From: Volutella citrinella | Lineage: Eukaryota > Ascomycota > Sordariomycetes > Hypocreales > Nectriaceae | Length of the DNA stretch: 64,000 nucleotides | Reading direction: 5' to 3' | Assembly: GCA_034401135.1 (NCBI GenBank) | Contig: JAWZSP010000003.1 | Location: 5,146,001 to 5,210,000 of the forward strand | In this document: positions 25,387-36,351 of the stretch, in pieces | How the letters are laid out: each line of letters opens with the position of its first letter | How positions within the stretch are numbered: the first letter of the stretch is position 1 | Notes under the pieces: model-generated | What the model saw: the letters and a program-made list of their open reading frames with translations, nothing else | Told to the model about the DNA's origin: nothing | Database searches by the model: none | Position numbers and translations under genes: made by a program

Positions 25387-26361
25387 ACGCGCCGCCTCAT
25401 TTCGACGGCTCGCCTACAACACGGATAGAGAAGAAACAAGAGCGACTCTAGGGAGATTACTACGTCTACTACTCCCCCCGATGCTAGAGCGACGGATAGA
25501 CATGACATAGACGAAAGATGCAAGATTTCGAAGATTAGTGGTTCATAGACGCGCGTTTTAACAATAGAGGCGCTGCTTTTTGTCCAAACTCAACTTACCT
25601 TGCCCTGACTGTGATGGCCCCAACTGACAGCCAGAAGACGACCCTGACATGTAGTACCCAGGGTGGCTGGATGACGGCACAGGAACGAGCTGAACAAGAT
25701 TCGCCCCTCTGCCACCTTGTGCGCCAGTCCACGTGTCGGATATCGGAAAACCTTGACCCCCACCGCCCCCAAGCTTCCATCTATTCAAGGAGGACGCCTG
25801 ACTCTGGCTTTCTAGACCAATTCGGCCGCGTTGCCTGTTTCGGCCCATTGCGCCGCTGACAAAACGAAGCCAGAACGATGCGGACCAAAGTACCCTGTCA
25901 ACCAATGACTCGGGGTCCGAAAATTTGCAGAGACGGTCTCGCGACGTTGGTCGGTGACAAGATGGTTACCATTCACAGAGCTGCCTCCATGAACGAATGG
26001 CAGGAGTCTCAATGCTTATTTAATTCCCCTGGGCGGGACACTCATATCGCGGAATGATGAATTGAGACGAGGCATATCGCCAATCTGCGCCTGCGACGTG
26101 CTGCTCTTCACTGGATGGGACAGGTAGATAGCATCCAAGTTCAAGAATCAGCGGAAACCAAGGACATTCGGATGCCTCGTCAAGACATTGGACTCATTTG
26201 CATGTCATGCTTTCAAATCACTCGACACTCAGGCTACCTAGACACGAGGGCAGTACATATACTAACATGGAGTTCGGAGCCCTCCTCCTAATTTGCTCTG
26301 ACCTGCTCTGCTCCTAACCTTCTCTGTTCTGATGAAATTCTTGCAACGCTAACAAGCAACC
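25387..26361. other. Intergenic, convergent gene ends
   Basis: This spacer lies between the 3' ends of the desaturase (plus) and the SUKH gene (minus). No motif-bearing frame was seen. Confidence 0.55.
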
Positions 26362-27955
26362 CTACTCGTCCTCCATGGTCTCTCCTTTTGCAACCATGGC
26401 TTCGAACCTCTCGACACACTCGGCAACCCAGTCGCGGATACAGCTGTAAGACCCCGAGCCCCCGCCCCAGGAAGTTGTGGACCAATATCGGTATTCTCCC
26501 TCCTTGACGTCGTCCTTATCGACCATAATCGCTCGCCACATTGCGGGGGGTATCATGAAGTGCGAGTACCCGTCGGACTCTGTGGCCGGGCAGAGCGATA
26601 TCAACCTATCGCACTCGACCTCGTAGTCTATGTTGACGTGGCCCAGGTCCAATGAGACCATTTCAAGGTCTTCGTTGGAGAGGGAGATTTTATCAGTGCC
26701 GTTGATACCGCCGTCGAGAAAGTGCCAGCCTCCTTGGAACCTGACGAGAAATAGTTAGCCGTCGTAGTTACTCCAGGGACGGTACAAGCTTCACTCACCC
26801 ATTGGCAACCCGGACCATTTCTTTGAAATCCGCCGGCAGCTCGCCAACCTCGGCCTCGGCAGCCGCAATCTCCTCCTCTGTGGCCGCCTCGTACAGGATC
26901 TCGTCTGCAGATTCGACGCCATGTTCCAGGTACTCCTTCTGGTTGACTGCCCAGGCCGACTCGGCAAGCCTGTCCAACAGCTCGTCCCAGCCAACCTTTT
27001 CAGGCGCAAGCGACCATTGCCGCCCTTCCCTGGCCCGCAACTCGAGCGTGGCTGTCATCTCCTTGACCATGGCGACAGCGTCGTCTAGCTCAATGAAATA
27101 CGGGTTGCCGGCTACCCCCTTCTTGGCCAGAATGGGCAGCACGTCGTATATCCCTGGGAGGAAGAGGTACCGGTGCAGCTGGCCACCATCCATGCTATTG
27201 AATCCATCGAGTCTCAAGCCCATGGACAAGACGTCTGCAGCAGTCTCAAGCTCTCCGACGCGGATCGCCAGGGCCACCACCAGTCTCCGGTACAGCAAGT
27301 ACGAGTGTCTCCTCACGGTGAGGTTACCGTTATACTCAAACTTCCACTCCGTGACGGGGACTTGGGGCTGCGCGTACAGCTTCTTTGCCGCCTCGAGCGC
27401 TTCCCGCGCGTTCTCATCTGTGGGATATTCCCCCTCGGTCTTGTTCTTGGCCAGGAGGCGCGCGCACATGGCAATCATGGCCGGGTCATCCGTCTCCCGC
27501 CATGTGTGCGGGTCGTCGGGCTCAGGCAGCCTGCAGTGCTCGAGCATCCATCCCGTGCGTGTGCATTCGCGGAACTCGAACCACTGCCGAATCGCCAGTC
27601 GCTCTTCCGCGGCAGCCTGGGCCGCTGGGTCCTTTGGCAGGTCCGCATCTTCGGGGCGGGCGAGGGCGGGATGCGTCTGCCAGAAGTACCACAAGTCTTC
27701 TGCTTCGAAGGGAGGATTTTTATAATTCAAAGGCAGGATTTTCTGGCGGTGCTGGTACAGAGCGCAAAGGAGGGCATGGGCCTGGTCCACATGGTTGGAC
27801 AAGAGGAGCAATTCGACGAGGCGAAGGACCTTGCGGATGCCGTCGTCTGGGTTAACTGGCTCGAGAAGCAAAGATCTCAAGCCCGAGAGCTTGTGACGGA
27901 CGAAGTAGCCATTTTCGCCACGGTTGGCCTCATCAACGTATGAAAGAGAAGACAT
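26362..27955 (-). CDS. SUKH (SMI1/KNR4) domain protein
   Basis: Two exons: 26799-27955 and 26362-26740, with intron 26741-26798 (gtgagt...gtcag). The product is 511 residues. The first 360 or so residues are acidic, helical and free of signal peptide or membrane segments. The C-terminal part (about 365-511) has the SUKH signature: an acidic Glu-Glu-Glu-Ile-Ala-x-Ala-Glu helix, a Pro-x-Asp-Phe-Lys-Glu-Met-Val segment, the Asn-Gly that ends exon 1, and a Gly-Trp-His-Phe-Leu-Asp-Gly-Gly stretch at the start of exon 2. In yeast, Smi1/Knr4 links cell-wall synthesis to the integrity pathway; in bacteria, SUKH proteins are immunity proteins against polymorphic toxins. The function of filamentous fungal proteins with this long N-terminal extension is not known to me. 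An Asp-rich start and lack of a signal suggest a cytosolic location. Confidence 0.82.
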
Positions 27956-28681
27956 GATCTGTAGTGTCGCGGTGGGCTAGTTGTGCAATGAGCATGAATG
28001 TGAAGGAGGTGAAGTGACCGTGAATGAGACCGTGAACGATGCGTGTAGCGTCTCACTCTGCTGATTCTCGGAAATCTCGGACCCCGCAGCGCTAATTCTC
28101 ACTGTCAATCTTGAATCCTCAGGCCACTATGTCAGACGAGTATCCGTTCTGGGCTTATTCTCACAAAGACTCATAATGGCTCATATTGGTTGGAGCATTG
28201 AACATGGCGCCGTTGGTACTTGCAAAGTTGCATGGGGATGGTTATGATGGAAAATACACTGCAAATTCATTACACCTTACAGCAATCTACAGGCCACAAA
28301 CATCACAAATATCGAATCATGACTTGCTCTACTTATCTTATTAATATTCCTCTATATTTTATATTATATAGGTATTATAATAAAGTAAACCTAATACTGT
28401 ACTTGCCTAATCTACAGCTTGCCTAATCTGTACCTAAGCAGATCTATATATCTCCTAGGAGTAACACTGAATTGCAGTTATAGCACTATTAGCATCCTTA
28501 CAGGAGACGGAGCGATGTAACATTTGAAGAGCTTGTGGCCTGTACCTGCCTGCCTCGTGGCTGAACGCTAATGCGGCCTTAGATTGCTGGAACCAGCCAT
28601 GTCTATTTCGCAGCATGAATCTATGTCCCCTTACTACATTTCATGCAAAATAAATCCTCCGTCAAAATGGCCCGCCGTTCT
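27956..28681. other. Intergenic with an AT-rich island
   Basis: This spacer is upstream of the SUKH gene and downstream of the CAS1 gene (both minus strand). About 28290-28460 is markedly AT-rich compared with the surroundings and has no frame of note. It could be a decayed repeat or simply a 3' flank. Confidence 0.5.
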
Positions 28682-31380
28682 TCAACTGACAAGATTCAGC
28701 ACCCACATGATACCCAGGACGCCCAGCGTCTGGATTCGCAAGTCCGCAAAAAATGACCGAGCCTTCCTCAGAGTCCTCAAGAGTGTCGACGTCTTTCCGC
28801 CCAGTATGTTGTACGAGCCCCATGCCGGTTCCTCGAGCTTGAAGCCATTTTCGTCATCGTCCTCGTCATACGCTGGCTCCTCCCGTTTCGTGGTGGCGAG
28901 CTTGACGATGTAGGCTGACGATTCGGCCACGAGATGACTGATCCATAGGAAGATGGGCACTATGATGACTAGGTCGCGCCACCGATCGTTCAACAGGCTG
29001 CCGTCGCCGCCACGGAATGCGTCCAGAAGCAGCAGGCCCTTGGTATCGGCTGCAAGGAAGATGTGGAACTGTAGAATGAACGTCTCGAGAGAGCACCGGC
29101 CGAGCCAGGCGGCGGCAGCTGAGTGGATGTTGCGGAGACTGGTGGTGGCATTTCGCAGGGCGATGAATGCAACAATCGGAATTGCGGAGAAGTATGGGTG
29201 TAGGTGGACATACTGCTCCTTAGTATCTATCGAGTAGCACATGAAGCCGTAACCGCAAATTGCGACTAGGGACGGAACAATGTACATCAGGTAGTTGAAA
29301 ACGAAGGAACTGTTGCGCTCGACTCGCGTATACGCAACGCCGGCGAGCATGCCGACATAGACGATGCAGATGTCGAGAGTGACGCGGAACTCCCACTCGT
29401 GGAAATCCCAGTTAATACGGAACACGACCTCGAGGATCCAAAAGACCCAGCCCATGACGGGCGACAGCTTGAGCATGCCCCAAACAGCGACAAACATGAG
29501 GCCAATCTTGGCGAGGACGGCGCCGGTTCGGTCATTGTGCTTGTGGCCGAGCCACATGGTGAGCCAGACGACTGCGAACCAGAAGCTCACGAGCGGCGCA
29601 AAGTAGTAGAACATGTAGTCAGTGTCCATGACGTAGGGGAGCGCGCAGCTGAGCATGTTGAGGCGCAGCATGGTGGCGACGACGCGGCGGTAGGAAAAGT
29701 CCTTCTTGACGAGGAAGTAGACGGTGTGGCCGTAGCCCGTCTGGAAGAGATACGATGCCACGAGGAGGCGGATGGGCATGTAGATTGGCAGTGTCCGGGA
29801 GGCGCCGCACCAGTGGTAGATAAGGATGGCGGCCTGCATCCATCCCTTCCACTCTTCCGTCTGGTCGCGTGCGAGGACGCCGAGGTCGTGCTCGGCGGGA
29901 CTAGAAACAGTATCCGGTGCCACGACAGCTGTGGGATCCGTCATCGTGGGGAGAGCCAAGGGAGCTGCTACTGCTGTTGCTGCGCGAGAAGCACGGGGCT
30001 TGGCGGCTTGGAACGTCAACAGGCCCGCGAGGACGCACGGCACGCAGAGGAGGACGAACTCGGTCATCACAAACTGCTTGTTGCCCTTGGCGAGCAGCTG
30101 GGTACGGTCCGCAAAGTAGCAGTACAGCAGGGCCACGCCAAAGATGCCCGTCTTCATGTTCAAGATGGCGTTGGTGGGCGCCTTGGCACCGACGAGGACG
30201 TCGATGAGCTCGAAGACGACGCAAGCGAGGACGAACAAGGTAATCAGCCCTACGACGAGAAGCTGAACCCACGATGCCGGGGTCGCGTAGTCGGTGCAGC
30301 ACGTCCGATCGCGGGGATATGCGTCTTGGCGGTCGAGCTTGGCGTTGCAGCGCAGGTTGAGCAGGATCAGGGCCTTGACCTCGGCGACGGGGTCGATGAC
30401 GTGCAGGCCCGTCGAGGTCGGGTCGACGATGACGGCGGGCTGGGTATGCGAGAGGCGCGGGATGGCGCGCACGAGACGGAGCTTGTGCTCAACCTCCATG
30501 CCGTCGAGGATGTCGTCCATGCCTTCAATCTCGCCCTTGTGGATGCCCTTGGGCCCCTTGCGAGACGCGGGTAGTCTATCGTAGTCCGGGGGCGCCACGG
30601 GGGCTATGAAGAGCTCGTTGCCTACGCCGTCTTCTGGGTCCATGGGTGTTTCACCAAAGGTCGGGAGGTCGTCCATGCGGATGATGTCGGTGACGTTTTC
30701 GTACGCGGCCGTGAAGCCTTCCCAGGCCTCCTTTTCCTCGAGGCTTAGGGCGTACCAGGACCCGACACCGAGGAAGATGAGGGCGGCGCTCTTTTGGTCT
30801 TCGATGGCAACTGGGTGGTGCTTTTCCTTGGTGAACGTCTCGAGCTCCATCGTCAGCTCGGGGTTGAGATCGTGGGTCTGGAGCAAGGGGTTCCAAATCT
30901 GTCGCATCCGGATACCGTCAAACTCCATGTCGTAGGACTCGTGTATCTTGGCGTTGCTGCGGCCCTTGTTGGCCTTGTCGCGATCGAGCTGCCCGGCCGT
31001 GTCAGTCGTCAAACTGGGACGGGCATGAAGCATAGATCCAAACTTACCAGGCGCGCCATGGCCCAAAAGACCTGGCGGGTGGTGGAGTCACCCGAGAAGA
31101 CCATGTGACGGCCATGCATGCACTTGTGGATGTCGGCCTTGGAGTAGCGGCGCAGCATGCAGCCGTCGGGCTGGTAGTTGTCGAAGGGGTACCGATCGCC
31201 CATGGTGTCAGGAGGGTTGAGCCATGTGCCGTTGTTCATCAGGGCTTTGCATCGGTAAGGGTCGTCGTGGCCGGCCAGCGACGAAACGAGGACGCCGACC
31301 AAGACCGCAATGGCGAAGGCAATGGGTAAGAGTCTCGGGATGAGGCTCGCGGCCGAGGCGGGGATGACCTGCGGCAGCAT
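28682..31380 (-). CDS. CAS1-domain polysaccharide O-acetyltransferase-like protein
   Basis: Two exons: 31048-31380 and 28682-30988, with intron 30989-31047 (gtaagt...gggcag). The product is 879 residues. A single N-terminal membrane segment (about 15-37) precedes a luminal SGNH/PC-esterase-like domain. Its Gly-Asp-Ser block, with the catalytic Ser, lies near the end of exon 1. Exon 2 continues this domain and then has about ten membrane segments, with the Lys-Gly-Trp-Met-Gln stretch and Tyr-Leu-Phe-Gln-Thr-Gly-Tyr-Gly-His segment typical of CAS1 proteins. Relatives add O-acetyl groups to glycans in the Golgi (capsule glucuronoxylomannan in Cryptococcus, sialic acid in animals). The acceptor glycan here is unknown. 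Where the SGNH domain normally has Asp-x-x-His, I read Thr-Gly-Leu-His before the Leu-Asn-Leu-Arg-Cys-Asn block. Confidence 0.88.
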
Positions 31381-33565
31381 GGTGTTGAAGGGACGTCGAT
31401 GCTCGTCTCGATATTGGCTGGTACTGGGCAGGATCGAGATGAGGAATCACGAAGCGGGTAGGGGGCGCATGCGTGCGATTGGGCCGGAGCAGAGGCGATG
31501 ATGGTGTTTGTGGCTGTCGGTCGTACTTGGGGCTGGAAATCGGCGTGTGAGTGGAAGAAGGGTTGGAGCTGGGTCTGGAGGCGATCCGTGGCGATGATGG
31601 TCGAAGTTGTGACAAAGGAGCGGCAAAGTAAAGGGCGATGTCAAAGACGAGATGATCAAGGGGACTTGGTGATGAATGGAATTGGTGGCAAAGGGACAAA
31701 CTGAAGGGAAGGAGCGAATGCGCGACACCAACTGCAGAATTGCACTCACAGTCGCAGATGTCAATGAGCGCAGATCGCGACGGCAATGGAATGGAATGGC
31801 TTCATAAAAGAGCAGTAGCGGGGATGCGAGTGGCAGGGGGGCGAAGGAGAGACATATGAGCATAAAGGACAAAGGGTTAGGGAATGGGTGCGGGTGGACT
31901 AAGTAATAATAACTGGTCGGCTGCACATCGAGATGCAGATGAACATGTTCGTACGCGTGCTACAATGGCGTTGGTAGGACGTGGACAAGGACAGGGTTCG
32001 CCACGGAGGGGCATCTCGGGATGGCGTGCAGCCATGATAACCTCGTGCTTTGATGACAGCCCAGGATTGCATCAAGTCGGGAAAGCAAGTGGTGGCGGAC
32101 GGGTTTTGACTCTGTTGCAGCCCCTGCAGGGTATCACCAACGAGGCAGTCTTGGCAGTTTAACAAGATGTGCCAAGGAGAAAATACGAGAATAAGCAAAC
32201 GCCTCCCGAGAGCCATAAACTTGGGAAGACACACATGGACATCAATCCACTTGGCCTCAAAGACGATGGTGCACCCACCCACGGATCACAAGTGCTCCCG
32301 TTCTCCATCTTGGAGCAAACAAGCTTCGTGTCTCCCAGCTGTGCTTCGACGACCGTCCCGGGTGCTGCTCTTGTCGCCTGGCAGGTTCCACGGCATATCC
32401 AGGTGTCACCAGCTTCATGGTCCACGGCTATACGATACCTGATGGTCAAATACCATCGCATTCCTCCTCTCCTCAGCTCGCCAGCTGTGGTAGGACGGAC
32501 ATGGCATTACGTACCACTCAAGCCACTGTGTGTATTCCTTTTTGGAAGAACCAAAACACACGTGGGGCCTGGTCCAAGACATGCAGGAGAGTTGCTGCCT
32601 CTGCGAGCTCCAGCCTCAGTCTCCAGCCGTAACGCTGTGATACGAGACACATACCTCCACCAACTTTCTATTCTTGACCGTAGGGTAGTCATCCAGAGAT
32701 TCATCAACACCCAAATGAGGCCGAATTACACTCCTAGATGAGGCTAACGTGCAAAGCATGCTGATGGATGCCGTTGGACTTCAACTAGCGGGTGGCTTGC
32801 GCCTCGCAACGTGAAATCGACAGATGGCTAGAAAAGATGACAAAAGTCACTGCAGATTCTGAAGTTTTGGAAACAACCAAAAGTACTATTGACTTTTCCT
32901 CCATGTGTCGATGGACTTTTGCGGCGAGGCTGGAGTCTTGCCCACACGCGCAACATCTTCGTGGCTTCAACCGTGAGCCAGCAGGTCATCCATTCAATGC
33001 CTCTGCGACTCTGCAACATCAATCCCGAAGATCGTTTAGCGGGATACAATTAATCAGGGTGGCAAGGTGACTCTGCGCTCAAAATTGCATTATATTTGAC
33101 GGCTTTCCCAGGCAGATTCCATAGAGCCGGAGCCCATATTGCAATGATTGTGGCAACAGCCTTAGCCCTTCATTCCAGATAATCGAGATGAGTAGTCGCC
33201 TCGCCGATGCTGGTTTGGTTGGCTACTTGGCCCTTAAGGATCCTTAGGATCCCTTTGTGATCTGAAAATAGCTACGGGGGAGCACCTGGTTTGGATGCGA
33301 TCCCTTGTCTCAAACATGTGGAAATGACTCCGGAATGGCACCGGCCCATGAATCCCAGAATTCCTACGCCATGACGGCACAAACAGCCGACGCGTAGGCC
33401 CCGCAGATTGCTGGCGTATATATTACCAGGGTCATCGAAGACATGAAAATTTGGCAGAGACAAATCGACCGCCTCCCGCATCCGCTAGCTCCTGGGCGTG
33501 CATGTCGATCATCCACTAGCTCACTCGACCACGACTACGGGCCCGTTAATATTCGATCGAACAGT
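31381..33565. other. Intergenic, no gene seen (about 2.2 kb)
   Basis: This is the divergent upstream region of the CAS1 gene (minus) and of the small secreted peptide gene (plus). No supported frame was found. A TATA-like element lies at 33417-33424. Confidence 0.5.
33417..33424 (+). promoter_or_regulatory. TATA-like element of the small peptide gene
   Basis: TATATATT about 150 bases before the ATG at 33566. Confidence 0.45.
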
Positions 33566-33803
33566 ATGAAGTTGACAGTTTTGCTTTTGTCGCTGCTGGC
33601 GGGGCAGGCCGCCGCGACGCGTTGGGGCAAGAGGATCAAGGTATGGAACAGGTCGTGGAGCATCTCTCGGCCTTTGCTAACACCCCTAGAATCCGAAGCT
33701 CCCTGTATACTCGGACTGCCCCATGCTGTGTGGAGAGAATTGCTTTGCTCTGGGATCCCCCCGGGGCTGCTACGACAAATGCATGAAGACATGCTGGAGC
33801 TAG
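33566..33803 (+). CDS. Small secreted hexacysteine peptide (62 residues)
   Basis: Two exons: 33566-33640 and 33690-33803, with a 49-nt intron (gtatgg...ccctag, gctaac branch). Exon 1 encodes a typical signal peptide: Met-Lys, a Leu-rich core and an Ala-x-Ala end. A Gly-Lys-Arg site follows that suits Kex2-type processing about 22 residues in. Exon 2 encodes six cysteines spaced C-x3-C-x3-C-x8-C-x3-C-x3-C and ends two residues after the last Cys. The mature peptide would be about 38-40 residues. The spacing suggests two short helices with cysteines on one face, clamped by three disulfides. I do not recognise the family. The frame disappears if the intron is read through, so ordinary frame scans miss it. 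Role unknown: an apoplastic effector, defence or signalling peptide are all possible. Confidence 0.7.
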
Positions 33804-33846
33804 GAAAGGCCTGCACAGGGACGCAGATCAATCTAAACATCAGTTT

Positions 33847-33872
33847 GGGGGGTGCTGGGGTTGGGGTTGGGG
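33847..33872 (+). repeat. G-rich tract with four G-runs
   Basis: Four runs of at least four G separated by short spacers, three of them GGGGTT-like, 44 bases after the stop of the small peptide gene. The pattern is compatible with a G-quadruplex in the DNA or in the transcript's 3' end. Confidence 0.65.
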
Positions 33873-34614
33873 TTGTATGATGAGGGCTGCAGCATCCACT
33901 TGTCTGTACGGAGCTGCCTTTAATGGGACTTCTGACGATTACGAAATATTCGTGTTGCTGGTGTTTAATTGGGATATGCTCAGGCGTGAAAGTCGCGTCG
34001 CTCATCCTGATACGAGTTTCCTTTAGCCTTGGCCACAATTGGCCGAATTCAATTCATCTTCAAGCAAAATCCAGCTAATAATTCTCTCATAATACTGTGC
34101 AAGGTCGCTTTCGTCCTATCTGTATCATATCTTGTCAACGACGTCCACAGTGCCGCTGCCGTTGACAAACGACATGTGCTCGGAACAGTTTACATAAAGA
34201 ACTTGAATACATAGACCCATGACACGAGAAGAGGGTGGCCGTTCCTTATCACAACGACTGAATATGAGATGAAATTGTTCAAAAATGTCACTTTTCTTTT
34301 ACGGAAAAGTCCAAGTTGCCTCTAGGAATAAAAGCAGAGGCGTGGGAGACGAATTACTTGGTGCTGCCACCACAAAATTGATTTTCTGCCTGAGATTTTC
34401 TGATTGGGAATCAAACACCCTGATGCGATTCGCTACTACTGGATTCAAGCGCCCAATGTAACCCAAGCCTCAAGTGTCAGCAGGCAGGGGATTCCCGCCC
34501 CCACGAGAGAGCACCCCTCACGCACGAGGGCTTTATGACGTGGAGCGGACGAGGCATCAATGTTGCCAGAACTTACCATTCAACCGCCCATCAAAGCCAT
34601 GTCAGGCCGTCAAC
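33873..34614. other. Intergenic, no gene seen
   Basis: This spacer lies between the small peptide gene and the membrane protein gene. Nothing recognisable was found. Confidence 0.5.
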
Positions 34615-35784
34615 ATGAGGAAACTCCACCTATCGCTCTGCTTTCAACTGCTGCTTGCTCTGTGGACGACGCCGTCGCAATGCGACTATGTCGGGGTCAA
34701 GGGACCTCGAAAGTTCCAGGCATTCCTCCCGTTCCTCAGCGACGTTACGATATCCAAAACCAACCGTGAGGACTGCAACGTTACTCTGGCAGAATACAAC
34801 TCAGCATGGGAGAATGGCACACTGAATGAGCTGGATCGTACGTGCAGAAGACAGGTGAATTGCGTCCTCTCGGAGCTCAGCGAGTCCAAGAAGGCGTACA
34901 TGTCAAGCTCTACTCTCGTGCTTGGCCTCAGTCCGATCCTACTCTCCACCATCGGTCCCACGATTAGCGACATCAGCCTCCTGTCGCTGAAACGGCCAGT
35001 GCTCGCAACTATGCTTTCTCTCGGCACTGTTGGGACATATCCATCCCGCGTCCTCAGCTACGAGGATGACGATGCTTTGGCTATTCTCCAGATTCCCACC
35101 ATTCTCAGCCCCAGGATTTTCAGGCATATCCTCACAGCAAAGAGGACGAGAATTGCCGTCACTTTGGCTGAATACATCCTCGTCGCGCTGGCGGTAGTGC
35201 ACATTGCTCTCACGTCCTGGCAGCTCGGCACTCACACCGTCCTCAACTTCATCTGTCAGAGCTCCTACATGCCGATTGTGTGGACCACGCTATCTCTTCT
35301 CGTGCACCTCCCCATCGCGGTGAGCATGCATATAAATCTACGCAGCACTCTCAAAAGCAAGGGGGAAGCGACCTCTGTCTTTCGAGGTGAGCTGAAGCTG
35401 TGCATGACACAGAAGCCGTTTCCCGAAGCTGGTCTGCGGATGACCATGACTACACTCTGGTGGCGTTGGGTGTCCACCATGTTCGCCTTTGTCCACGTTC
35501 TGCTCGGAATCATCATTTATTCGTCCCTGCTATTCACCATGACGACGGACGCCGCGATTGTGGTGTTGCGGTATTTCATTTCGGCATTTGTATGCCGGTT
35601 GATACTCACCTTTGAGCTTGCGGGAATCAAGTGGGCATACAAGGAAGCAAAGGGCGTTTCGGCAGAGGATATGGAGCTTCGCAGCTATCCACTGCGTGGG
35701 AATCGGTATGATCAGGTCAGTGAGAGCAGCGAAGGCCAAGGACTGGTCTTTCCTTCACTCGAGCGCACAAGGCAGACCTATTGA
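34615..35784 (+). CDS. Multi-pass membrane protein of unknown function with signal peptide
   Basis: A single open frame. An upstream in-frame ATG exists at 34474, but the Met at 34615 is preferred because it is followed directly by a signal peptide (Met-Arg-Lys, a Leu-rich core and a Ser-Gln-Cys end). From there the protein is 389 residues. The signal is followed by a cysteine-containing extracellular stretch of about 80 residues with several Asn-x-Thr sites. About five or six membrane segments then lie between residues 100 and 355, and the tail is charged and cytosolic. The layout resembles lineage-specific fungal membrane proteins with no assigned role. I do not recognise a catalytic motif. 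Confidence 0.7.
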   Translation: MRKLHLSLCFQLLLALWTTPSQCDYVGVKGPRKFQAFLPFLSDVTISKTNREDCNVTLAEYNSAWENGTLNELDRTCRRQVNCVLSELSESKKAYMSSSTLVLGLSPILLSTIGPTISDISLLSLKRPVLATMLSLGTVGTYPSRVLSYEDDDALAILQIPTILSPRIFRHILTAKRTRIAVTLAEYILVALAVVHIALTSWQLGTHTVLNFICQSSYMPIVWTTLSLLVHLPIAVSMHINLRSTLKSKGEATSVFRGELKLCMTQKPFPEAGLRMTMTTLWWRWVSTMFAFVHVLLGIIIYSSLLFTMTTDAAIVVLRYFISAFVCRLILTFELAGIKWAYKEAKGVSAEDMELRSYPLRGNRYDQVSESSEGQGLVFPSLERTRQTY

Positions 35785-36351
35785 GGAAGGAGAAGCCGGG
35801 TTTCAACTGTAGATAACCTGGCCGCTAGAGGAATATAGATTGTATCAAACTCTGCATAGCCTTGGTTCGCCAAAGCGCCCTGTGAAAGTCCATGTGGTAT
35901 TGCTGTTGCGCGAATGCCTTCAACAGCTCTAACATGGCGAAATAGGCCACCAGCCAAGTGAAGCAGCGCCTTGTAATGGTGGTGGCGGGGGCGGGGCGCA
36001 GCGCCAGCTAGGAGACAAGCTTGATTTTCTTCCGACATCAGCCAGTGCTGAACGGGGCTGAGCGCAGCTGATCCCGCCCATCATGCACGCATGACCCCTG
36101 CACTATCCCTGCCAGCTGAGCCAACCGAGGCTGGTCTATGACAAAAGAGTCGTTGGACACACTCAGTGATGAGCAGCATAGCCATCGGCGGCTTACATGT
36201 AGCCTCCAAGTCCTGGCAGTCGTGTGCTGCTAACTCTGTCTATAAAGAGCCATCTGAGCTCCGTATACATGTAGTCAGCGTGTATCCATCTTCACTCTCA
36301 TTCTTGCCTCTTATTTCTGCCACTCACGCCAACAGCCAACCCAAACATCGA
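35785..36351. other. Intergenic, promoter of next gene
   Basis: No coding frame is supported. A clear TATA box lies at 36241. Confidence 0.5.
36241..36247 (+). promoter_or_regulatory. TATA box
   Basis: TATAAAG, 111 bases before the ATG at 36352. Confidence 0.5.

Noticed and set aside
26802..27943. Plus-strand frames of 307 and 256 codons
   Set aside because: Shadows of the SUKH gene. Neither has motifs.
29399..30574. Plus-strand open frame of 391 codons
   Set aside because: Antisense shadow of the CAS1 gene without motifs.
33566..33803. Precursor of a tyrosinase-modified ribosomal peptide
   Set aside because: No repeated core peptides and only one Lys-Arg site. It looks like a disulfide-rich secreted peptide instead.
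33847..33877. GGGGTT repeats as telomeric DNA
   Set aside because: Only three units, internal position, and ascomycete telomeres normally use TTAGGG.
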